DNA of 5,970 nt from Candidatus Peribacteria bacterium (GTDB lineage: Bacteria > Patescibacteriota > Gracilibacteria > Peribacterales > Peribacteraceae), in assembly GCA_903854455.1 (NCBI GenBank), contig CAINWJ010000006.1, positions 1 to 5,970 of the forward strand. Reading direction: 5' to 3'. The notes beneath the pieces were generated by a model. The model saw nothing but the letters and a program-made list of their open reading frames with translations, was not told where the DNA came from and did not search any database. The position numbers and the translations under genes were made by a program. Positions 1-4,659 of the stretch are shown piece by piece; the stretch's first letter is position 1, and each line of letters starts with the position of its first letter.

Positions 1-1
1 A

Positions 2-424
2 GCTTTTCAGGTCACTGCACTGCTTCTTGAAGGCTTGCTCTTCGATCATGTTCCTTATCTTCCAGGATTTTTTCTCATATCATTAGGAATAATCATCGCA
101 GGCACATCGCCACTTATTTTCAAAAAAGTTCGTCATATTTTTATAGATAATCTTAAAAGAATATATTCCTCAATTTATATATTATTCGGTATTGAGATTC
201 TCAACTTATGCGCATTAGCCACTTCTCAAAAAGCTATTAGTCTCGGCAACCCGTCATTAGTAGCAGCAGTGGAAACAAGTGTGCCAGCATATACTTTTGT
301 ATTCTCAATTTTGTTATTGAGAATTGCCCCCAGATTTGGCGATCCTGAAGCACTACAAAAATTTAGTTGGAAGATGCTACTCGTCTCAATAATGATATTA
401 GGTGTTTGGCTCATTAGCCGCTAA
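2..424 (+). CDS. EamA/DMT-type membrane transporter, C-terminal fragment
   Basis: The reading frame is open from the left edge with no stop, so this is the C-terminal part (about 140 residues) of a longer protein; the in-frame TTG at 35 is not a convincing start. It contains at least four hydrophobic segments: GFFLISLGIIIAGTSPLIF, one around IYILFGIEILNLCALA, one around VETSVPAYTFVFSILLL, and a last one around LLVSIMILGVWLIS. The pattern of a small-residue helix with AISLGNPSLVAA followed by a helix with a central Pro resembles the second half of an EamA repeat (drug/metabolite transporter superfamily). The substrate cannot be told. The usual acidic residue after the penultimate helix (LGE-like) is absent here (LLRIAPRFGD). 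The gene is AT-rich, unlike the genes to the right, and ends 39 bp before the kinase start. The family call is moderately sure; a different polytopic membrane protein is possible. Confidence 0.6.
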   Translation, partial: AFQVTALLLEGLLFDHVPYLPGFFLISLGIIIAGTSPLIFKKVRHIFIDNLKRIYSSIYILFGIEILNLCALATSQKAISLGNPSLVAAVETSVPAYTFVFSILLLRIAPRFGDPEALQKFSWKMLLVSIMILGVWLISR

Positions 425-430
425 GGCATT

Positions 431-451
431 CCAAATTGTTCAAGAATTTGG
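431..451. promoter_or_regulatory. 21-bp near-perfect palindrome overlapping the kinase promoter (candidate operator)
   Basis: The left arm CCAAATTGTT (431-440) and right arm AAGAATTTGG (442-451) are inverted copies around a central C at 441, matching at 9 of 10 positions. The right arm includes the TGG of the extended -10 element, so a dimeric protein bound here would cover the RNA polymerase spacer region. As RNA it could fold into a 7-bp stem with a 7-base loop and might act as a weak terminator for the transporter, but no U-tract follows. The operator role is inferred. Confidence 0.5.
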
Positions 452-457
452 TATAAT
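449..457 (+). promoter_or_regulatory. Extended -10 promoter of the histidine kinase gene (leaderless)
   Basis: TGG followed by a perfect TATAAT at 452-457 forms an extended -10. No good -35 is seen at 17 bp (TTCCAA at 429-434 is weak), as expected for extended -10 promoters. Transcription starting about 7 bases downstream would begin at the A of ATG 464, giving a leaderless mRNA. This also argues for ATG 464 over GTG 461 as the start. Confidence 0.7.
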
Positions 458-463
458 ACTGTG

Positions 464-1924
464 ATGTCCAAAAATCAGCAAAATAGAAGGCTGAAATCTT
501 TGACTCTTTTTAATGTAAAGATATTTTTCGTTGCACTTAGTTTTGTATGCCTTGCTGCAACAATAACATACATTTTGTACTATCACACAACAAAAATTCT
601 GACAGAAAGATTACAAGAAAAAATGATTTCAATTGTCTCCACTGCAGCTACGCAATTTGATGCCAATGATATCCAATCGATAAAAGACGCCTCAGATATT
701 AAAACACCTCAATTTAGGAAAGTTGTTTCACAACTTCAAAAAATTAGAGACGCAAATGTAAATATCAAATATGTATACCTAATGCGTAGAACAAAAGATC
801 CCTTCGTACTCGAATTTGTTGCTGATGCAATGTCGCTCGCCAATACAAAAGAACTTGATGAAAATAAAAATGGAATCATTGATGAGGATGAAATGCCTCC
901 AATGCCTGGAGACCCCTATGACATTCAAGATTATCCTGCCTTAAGAGATCAAGCTTTTTACGGTCCTGCAGTAGATCCTAAGCTTCAGCCTGATAAGTGG
1001 GGAATGATGATGGCTGCCTATGCACCAATTTACGACAATAAAGATAATGTAATCGCAATAGTTGGATCTGATGTTCTAGTTAATGATTTCAACACCTTGA
1101 CGCAGGCAATGCTTTTGCCATTCCTCTTGTTTATCTTTTTCCTTATTTTCCTTCTTCTCTTACTAACCATTCTCTTAATTAGAGTCTATTCAGAAAAAGT
1201 TGAAGGTATCCAAGAACTCGACCACCAAAAAGACGAACTCCTCGGCATCGTCAGTCATCAGCTGGCGAAGCCGATCACCGCAATAAAATGGACACTGGAG
1301 TCACTGGCGGACGGGGATGCAGGGGAACTGACCAAAGACCAGCGTGACTCCATGGAAACCATGCAGAGCATGGCGGTGGATCTGTCTGACCTGGTGGGCA
1401 TGATTTTGGATGTATCACGCGTGCAGCTCGGCAAGATCAAGCTGGATCCACAGCCGCTGGAGCTGAATACGTTCTTCACGGAAGTCGTCAGTGTGATTCG
1501 GCCTGCGGCAAATCAGAAGAACATGACGCTGAAGATCGAAGTTCCGGAGAACCTGCCGACGGTGCTGCTGGATAAGCGCTACACACGTATGACCATCGAG
1601 AACCTGCTGACCAACGCGGTGAAGTACACGCCGGAGCACGGGACAGTCACCATGACCGTATCCATCGAACAAGGGACGCTCCGCTGCCGCGTCAGCGACA
1701 CCGGCTGCGGTATCCCCAGGGCAGAGCAGGGCAGGATCTTCGAGAAGATGTACCGTGCTACAAACGCCAGGAATGCCGCCGAAGGCAATGGATTCGGATT
1801 GTACGTCGCCAAGGGTGCCGTGGAGGCACAGGGCGGCAAGATCAGCTTCGTGAGTACGGAAGGCAAGGGCACGACGTTCTCGGTGGCACTGCCGGTACGG
1901 GAAGCGACATCGACTCTTTCGTAA
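464..1924 (+). CDS. Membrane sensor histidine kinase with extracytoplasmic Cache-like domain
   Basis: This 486-residue protein would sense a signal outside the membrane and autophosphorylate on His. Visible layout: TM1 at about residues 18-40; an extracytoplasmic domain (about 41-213) resembling Cache/PDC sensors with WG...YAPIYD and IAIVGSDV near its end; TM2 at about 215-240; a short charged linker without an obvious HAMP domain; a HisKA H-box with VSHQLAKPITAIKW (phospho-acceptor His265); and a HATPase domain with N-box (Asn380, Asn384, Lys387), G1 SDTGCGIP (412-418), F-box IFEKMY and G2 GNGFGL (441-446). Residues 132-143 (DENKNGIIDEDE) fit a calcium-binding EF-hand loop inside the sensor domain. 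ATG 464 is chosen over GTG 461 because of the promoter position. No response regulator gene is present in the window, so it is an orphan here. Oddity: the first ~750 bases are AT-rich and the kinase half is GC-rich, suggesting a chimeric gene. The kinase call is secure; the ligand is unknown. Confidence 0.93.
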   Translation: MSKNQQNRRLKSLTLFNVKIFFVALSFVCLAATITYILYYHTTKILTERLQEKMISIVSTAATQFDANDIQSIKDASDIKTPQFRKVVSQLQKIRDANVNIKYVYLMRRTKDPFVLEFVADAMSLANTKELDENKNGIIDEDEMPPMPGDPYDIQDYPALRDQAFYGPAVDPKLQPDKWGMMMAAYAPIYDNKDNVIAIVGSDVLVNDFNTLTQAMLLPFLLFIFFLIFLLLLLTILLIRVYSEKVEGIQELDHQKDELLGIVSHQLAKPITAIKWTLESLADGDAGELTKDQRDSMETMQSMAVDLSDLVGMILDVSRVQLGKIKLDPQPLELNTFFTEVVSVIRPAANQKNMTLKIEVPENLPTVLLDKRYTRMTIENLLTNAVKYTPEHGTVTMTVSIEQGTLRCRVSDTGCGIPRAEQGRIFEKMYRATNARNAAEGNGFGLYVAKGAVEAQGGKISFVSTEGKGTTFSVALPVREATSTLS

Positions 1925-1987
1925 TCGATCATCGCCCGGCAAGCACAGAGATCAGAAATCGGGATTCATTCAGCATATTGTCTTCCG

Positions 1988-2009
1988 CCCTCTCCCTTCC
2001 CTCTCCCTT
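1988..2009. repeat. Perfect tandem pair of an 11-mer
   Basis: CCCTCTCCCTT occurs twice head to tail (1988-1998 and 1999-2009). Each copy can pair with the single AAGGGAGAGG at 2020-2029, so the second copy is also the 5' arm of the hairpin annotated next. Confidence 0.8.
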
Positions 2010-2029
2010 CGCTGCTGCAAAGGGAGAGG
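2000..2029 (+). terminator. Hairpin downstream of the kinase gene, probable terminator
   Basis: A perfect 10-bp stem pairs CCTCTCCCTT (2000-2009) with AAGGGAGAGG (2020-2029) around a 10-base loop. It lies 75 bases after the kinase stop codon. The sequence after it (AATCGCTTGTT) is only mildly T-rich, so intrinsic termination may be weak. The rest of the 222-bp gap (1925-2146) holds three CTGACCC motifs around 2055-2082 and the promoter at 2092-2120; I see no gene in it. Confidence 0.5.
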
Positions 2030-2091
2030 AATCGCTTGTTCAGTGTTCCTGCTTCCCTGACCCTGACCCAGACACCTGACCCCGCCGCTCT

Positions 2092-2120
2092 TTGCATCCC
2101 CTCATCCCTCACCGTACACT
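2092..2120 (+). promoter_or_regulatory. Candidate promoter of the anchored coiled-coil protein gene
   Basis: TTGCAT at 2092-2097 and TACACT at 2115-2120 are separated by 17 bp. The -10 matches the consensus at 4 of 6 positions and the -35 at 3 of 6. A start near 2127 would give a leader of about 20 bases that is pyrimidine-rich and lacks a Shine-Dalgarno sequence. Confidence 0.4.
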
Positions 2121-2146
2121 GAGCTTCGTTCCCTCACCCACATCCT

Positions 2147-2545
2147 ATGAGAAAATTGCTGATCGTCGCCATCGTCGTCGCTCTCGCATTCTTGGCGTAC
2201 GCGAACTACACCAAGCGTGTACAGCTTGAGAATGATGTGAAGCAGCTCTCGGTGAAGAATGAACAGCTCCAGACCGGCAACAATCCGCAGAACGTTGCCA
2301 AGGCGAAGGAAATCATCGAGAAAGTCCGGAAGCACATGGAGATCCCGATGGACCCGGAGCCGACCGTTGCGACGATCGTTGATGTGAATGCACTGAAGAG
2401 CAAAAATGATTTCTACAAGTCTGCCAAGAACGGTGATTATCTGATCGTTACCACGACCCGCGCGATCCTCTACGATCCGGACAAAGATATGATCATCGAC
2501 GTGGTGCCGGTGCAGCTGCAGCCTGAGGCTCCGGTGCAGAAGTAG
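2147..2545 (+). CDS. Small membrane-anchored coiled-coil protein of unknown function
   Basis: This 132-residue protein has a short positive N-terminus (MRK), one hydrophobic segment at residues 4-19 (LLIVAIVVALAFLAYA) that could be an uncleaved anchor, and a charged heptad-like helix at about 23-42. A compact C-terminal part follows, with DPEPTVATIVDVNALK, a DFYKSAKNGDYLIV stretch and AILYDPDKDMIIDVVPV. That arrangement (PTxATxxD, FxxxAxxGDxxLI, AILYxPxxxxIIDVxPV) matches, as I remember it, a hypothetical family widespread in Candidate Phyla Radiation genomes. No enzyme motif is visible. The orientation would place the soluble part outside the membrane if the positive-inside rule holds. ATG 2147 is the first start in frame and fits the promoter. 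It stands alone, with a hairpin behind it and a long non-coding element after that. Existence is confident; function is unknown. Confidence 0.85.
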   Translation: MRKLLIVAIVVALAFLAYANYTKRVQLENDVKQLSVKNEQLQTGNNPQNVAKAKEIIEKVRKHMEIPMDPEPTVATIVDVNALKSKNDFYKSAKNGDYLIVTTTRAILYDPDKDMIIDVVPVQLQPEAPVQK

Positions 2546-2565
2546 CAACGAACGGATAACTTCTT

Positions 2566-2592
2566 TCCACTTTTTTTTAGAAAAAAAGTGGA
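2566..2592. terminator. 12-bp hairpin with the U-tract inside the stem
   Basis: TCCACTTTTTTT (2566-2577) pairs perfectly with AAAAAAAGTGGA (2581-2592) around a 3-base loop. It begins 20 bases after the stop at 2545. It is not a classical terminator, because the run of T forms the 5' arm rather than following the stem, and an A-rich run follows on the + strand. It could act as a 3' stabilising hairpin or as a border of the adjacent inverted repeat. Confidence 0.4.
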
Positions 2593-2788
2593 GCAAAAAA
2601 ATCGTCGCTGGTTGGATCGTGCCTACGCATCTCGACTCGCGGAAGCTGAAAGCGCAAACTCCTCGTCCGCCACGGCGGGCTACGGAGGTTACGGATCGCC
2701 GTGGCGGACTTCGTCAAACAGTGCGCTTTCGTACCGCTTCCGCTCATCGGATGCGTGACGGCACGATCCAAAGGCGACAGACTTTGCT
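2592..2788. repeat. About 197-bp imperfect inverted repeat (cruciform or long hairpin)
   Basis: Nested complementary blocks, from outside in: AGCAAA 2592-2597 with TTTGCT 2783-2788; GTCGC 2604-2608 with GCGAC 2774-2778; TTGGATCGTGCC 2612-2623 with 2760-2771; ACGCAT 2625-2630 with 2751-2756; GCGGAAGC 2639-2646 with 2736-2743; GAAAGCGCA 2648-2656 with 2722-2730; and GTCCGCCACGGCG 2665-2677 with 2697-2709. That is about 59 base pairs around a 19-base loop (2678-2696) that carries two ACGGA motifs. A 13-base palindrome (2782-2794) and the palindrome TCCAAATTGGA (2811-2821) lie just beyond. This element fills most of the 354-bp gap between 2545 and 2900. Open frames across it on both strands look like by-products of the symmetry. 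It may be a mobile palindromic element, a structured RNA or a terminator-like element. Confidence 0.75.
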
Positions 2789-2863
2789 GCAAAGCCAAAC
2801 AACAACATTATCCAAATTGGAAAAATATTCCGCGAAGTTACATTCCGCACACCTTGCAAGGAG

Positions 2864-2872
2864 TGCTACACT
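2864..2872 (+). promoter_or_regulatory. Extended -10 promoter of the DUF192 lipoprotein gene
   Basis: TGC precedes TACACT (2867-2872), forming an extended -10; TTCCGC at 2843-2848 is a poor -35 at 18 bp. The -10 ends 27 bases before ATG 2900, almost the same distance as the TACACT box in front of the 2147 gene (26 bases). AAGGAG at 2858-2863 is too far upstream to be a ribosome binding site for this start. Confidence 0.5.
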
Positions 2873-2899
2873 TTACATTGTCCTGTTCCCCGACCTTCC

Positions 2900-3364
2900 A
2901 TGCGCCGTACACTCATTCTCTCAAGCCTCATCCTCCTCCCACTGATGCTCTCCGCCTGTGGTACCGAAGTGATCACCCTGTCGTCATTCGATGGCTCCAA
3001 GAAGGTCAATGTGGAAGTGGAGGTCGCTGCGACACCCGCCGGACGCGCACGCGGTCTCATGGAGCGCACAACGCTGGAGGATGGCAAAGGCATGCTCTTC
3101 GTCTTCCGCGATCCGGAGATCCAGACCTTCTGGATGAAGAACACACTAATCCCTCTGGAGATCCTGTTCTTCGATGCCACAGGTTCCTTCGTCAATGTCA
3201 TCCGCATGCAACCCTGCTCCAATGATCCATGTCCGCAGTACAAATCCGCTGCGCTGGCTCAGTACGCGCTCGAGGTGAACCCCGGCTTCTGGGAGAAGAA
3301 CAACATCGGCATCGGCTGGAAACTGGATACGGCGGCGATCGCCAGGTTCTCGAGGCCACAGTAG
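2900..3364 (+). CDS. DUF192 family lipoprotein
   Basis: This 154-residue protein starts with a lipoprotein signal: MRR, a hydrophobic core to about residue 17, then the lipobox LSAC with Cys20 as the predicted lipidation site, so it should be anchored outside the cytoplasmic membrane. The mature part carries the hallmarks of the DUF192 family (COG1430): RGLMERTTL at 51-59, GMLFVFRD at 64-71, FWMKNTLIPLEILFFD at 77-92, the paired-cysteine segment PCSNDPCPQY at 105-114, and YALEVNPGF at 122-130. DUF192 is a small beta-rich domain without an agreed biochemical role. Length is normal for the family plus signal peptide. ATG 2900 gives a complete signal peptide and follows an extended -10 promoter. 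It is monocistronic and convergent with purC. The family is certain to a high degree; the function is not known. Confidence 0.93.
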   Translation: MRRTLILSSLILLPLMLSACGTEVITLSSFDGSKKVNVEVEVAATPAGRARGLMERTTLEDGKGMLFVFRDPEIQTFWMKNTLIPLEILFFDATGSFVNVIRMQPCSNDPCPQYKSAALAQYALEVNPGFWEKNNIGIGWKLDTAAIARFSRPQ

Positions 3365-3391
3365 TAATCGAGAGCTTTGTCTTAGTCCACC

Positions 3392-3418
3392 GCAGCCAGG
3401 AATGGCTGCTCCCTTTCT
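3392..3418 (+). terminator. Terminator of the DUF192 gene
   Basis: GCAGCCA (3392-3398) and TGGCTGC (3403-3409) form a 7-bp stem with a GGAA tetraloop, followed by TCCCTTTCT. It lies 27 bases after the stop codon. An alternative wider fold pairs TGCTCC 3407-3412 with GGAGCA 3428-3433 around a TTTCTAGAAA palindrome (3414-3423). Confidence 0.6.
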
Positions 3419-3421
3419 AGA

Positions 3422-3465
3422 AAAATAGGAGCACCCGCTTTCTATCAATAAAACAGGAGCACCCG
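3422..3465. repeat. 16-bp direct repeat with 28-bp period in the convergent terminator region
   Basis: AAAATAGGAGCACCCG (3422-3437) and AAAACAGGAGCACCCG (3450-3465) differ at one base. The second copy supplies one arm of the purC terminator, and the first could pair with the same partner (CGGGTGC, 3469-3475) to form a competing, longer-looped hairpin. Confidence 0.8.
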
Positions 3466-3475
3466 TTCCGGGTGC
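3450..3475 (-). terminator. Rho-independent terminator of purC
   Basis: Read on the minus strand, GCACCCG (3475-3469), loop GAA and CGGGTGC (3465-3459) form a 7-bp GC-rich stem, followed by TCCTGTTTT. It starts 24 bases after the purC stop codon and is the best terminator in the window. Confidence 0.75.
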
Positions 3476-3498
3476 GGAAACGAGAGCACTGTCACCAT

Positions 3499-4467
3499 CT
3501 ACACCTTGTACTCCCCCAGATTCTTCTCGATCCTCCCCGCCACATTCGGATCCGGAGGAAGTATGAAAGCTGAACCAGTGATTTTCTCGTACAAATCAAT
3601 GTACTTCTTGGCGAGCATCAGGCGAACCTCATCAGTGATACTTGGCTGAGGCTTGCCGTAATCGAAACCCTGCTCACGGAGCCACAGACGGAAGAATTCC
3701 TTGTCCAAGCTCTCCGGCTCCTGACCGCTTGCCATGCGTGATTCGTAACTGGATGCCACCCAGTAGCGGGAGGAATCCGGCGTGTGCACCTCGTCACCGA
3801 TGGTGATCTGCCCATTCTCATCCACACCCATCTCGTACTTCGTATCAACGAGGATCAATCCGCGCTTCGCCGCCACCTCCTGACCGCGCTTGAAGAGCGC
3901 CAAGGCACGATCGGTGATCGCGGCCCACTGCTCCTTCGTCGTGAGCTTACGAGCGATGATGCCAGCTGCATCGATCAATTCGTCATGCTCACCCTTCGTC
4001 GTCGGCGTGATGATGGTTTCCTTGAACTTCTGATTCTTGATCATGCCGTCCGGGAGCTTGTTGCCGCAGAAATCGCGCACACCTTTGGAGTAGTTGACCC
4101 ACGCCGACGTGCCGGTGGAACCGGTGAGGTACGCACGCACGACGATTTCGATCGGAAAGATCTTGAGCTCCTTCACCACCATCGCATTCTCATCCGGAAC
4201 CGAGAGAACGTGGGTCGGCATCACCGTCTTGGCGATATCGAACCACCAGGCGCTGATTTGATTCAAGACCTGTCCCTTGAGCGGAATGGAGCACCAGTTC
4301 AAGTCGAACGCGGACTGCCGGTCCGTCGCAATCAGAATCGCCCGCTTCTTCGCAGGCTGTGCATACACATCACGCACCTTGCCAGTGTACTTCTTCCCGA
4401 GCCCTGAAAAATCAGTCTGCTCAAGTGTTGTCGCGAGGAACGGACGGATGGCGTCTGTGGTGATCAT
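3499..4467 (-). CDS. purC: Phosphoribosylaminoimidazole-succinocarboxamide synthase (SAICAR synthetase)
   Basis: The enzyme condenses CAIR with aspartate using ATP to give SAICAR in de novo purine synthesis, in the cytosol. The protein has 322 residues, the length of the longer, yeast ADE1-like form. Visible family signatures: GKVRDVY (29-35) in the nucleotide-binding lobe; TDRQSAFD (48-55); IPLKGQVLNQISAWWF (61-76); VVRAYLTGSTGTSAW (109-123); KETIITPTTKGEHDE (149-163); LILVDTKYEMG (204-214), a conserved active-site segment; and DEVHTPDSSRYW (225-236) binding substrate. The sequence runs full length to the C-terminus without frameshift. ATG 4467 sits 8 bases after an extended -10, so the mRNA is probably leaderless. 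No other purine gene lies in the window, so it stands apart from any pur operon; the flanking genes are secreted proteins with no evident metabolic link. Confidence 0.97.
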   Translation of the reverse strand: MITTDAIRPFLATTLEQTDFSGLGKKYTGKVRDVYAQPAKKRAILIATDRQSAFDLNWCSIPLKGQVLNQISAWWFDIAKTVMPTHVLSVPDENAMVVKELKIFPIEIVVRAYLTGSTGTSAWVNYSKGVRDFCGNKLPDGMIKNQKFKETIITPTTKGEHDELIDAAGIIARKLTTKEQWAAITDRALALFKRGQEVAAKRGLILVDTKYEMGVDENGQITIGDEVHTPDSSRYWVASSYESRMASGQEPESLDKEFFRLWLREQGFDYGKPQPSITDEVRLMLAKKYIDLYEKITGSAFILPPDPNVAGRIEKNLGEYKV

Positions 4468-4475
4468 AGGGCTGC

Positions 4476-4484
4476 ATCATAGCA
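4476..4484 (-). promoter_or_regulatory. Extended -10 promoter of purC (leaderless)
   Basis: On the minus strand, TGC (4484-4482) is followed by TATGAT (4481-4476), five of six consensus bases in extended -10 form, with no -35 at the right distance. Eight bases separate it from ATG 4467, so transcription should begin at or within a base or two of the start codon. Confidence 0.6.
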
Positions 4485-4530
4485 CTGGCACACCAGAAGG
4501 GGCAGTCGCAGAAGGAGCATCGAAGAAAAT

Positions 4531-4658
4531 AACCAATCACCAATTCCCAATGACCAAATAATGACCAATGATCAATATCCCTCAAACTCGTACTTAGGAG
4601 ATTGGGTATTGTGACATTGGGAATTTTTTGGACATTGGTCATTGAGCATTGGTCATTC
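4531..4658. repeat. CCAAT/ATTGG-rich dispersed repeat cluster
   Basis: The spacer upstream of purC carries many short CCAAT-type units in both orientations. AATTCCCAATG (4542-4552) is inverted perfectly at 4615-4625. ATGACCAATGATCAAT (4561-4576) is inverted at 4641-4656 with one mismatch. CATTGGTCATT repeats directly at 4633-4643 and 4648-4658 (period 15). The inverted pairs cross each other rather than nest, so this is a repeat cluster, not one hairpin. The 192-bp gap (4468-4659) has no gene that I can support. Confidence 0.7.
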
Positions 4659-4659
4659 A

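Noticed and set aside
461..463. GTG start for the kinase
   Set aside because: It is one codon upstream of ATG, but lies between the -10 and the expected transcription start, so it would not be in the mRNA.
1415..1942. 175-codon minus-strand frame (and a 117-codon one at 1579-1932)
   Set aside because: Both are antisense to the HATPase domain of the kinase, in GC-rich DNA where long shadows are common.
2102..2596. 164-codon minus-strand frame
   Set aside because: It is antisense to the anchored coiled-coil gene and begins inside the T/A-run hairpin; low-complexity His/Arg-rich translation.
2604..2778. Integron attC site
   Set aside because: GTTGGAT at 2611-2617 fits the core-site consensus, but it lies at the wrong end and orientation, the other end reads ATCCAAA instead of RYYYAAC, and no integrase or cassette structure is seen.
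2858..2863. AAGGAG as a Shine-Dalgarno for the DUF192 gene
   Set aside because: It is 36 bases upstream of ATG 2900 and upstream of the predicted transcription start.
2619..3225. + strand frames at 2619-2945 and 2701-3225
   Set aside because: They run through the inverted repeat and out of frame into the DUF192 gene; composition is Arg/His/Ser-rich and no family is recognisable.
3784..4407. 207-codon open frame on the + strand
   Set aside because: It lies entirely antisense to purC, whose family signatures run the full length; the translation is rich in Arg, His and Asp as expected for a reverse-frame shadow, and it has no promoter.
4531..4658. CRISPR array
   Set aside because: Repeat units are short, in both orientations and irregularly spaced, with no spacer of constant length.
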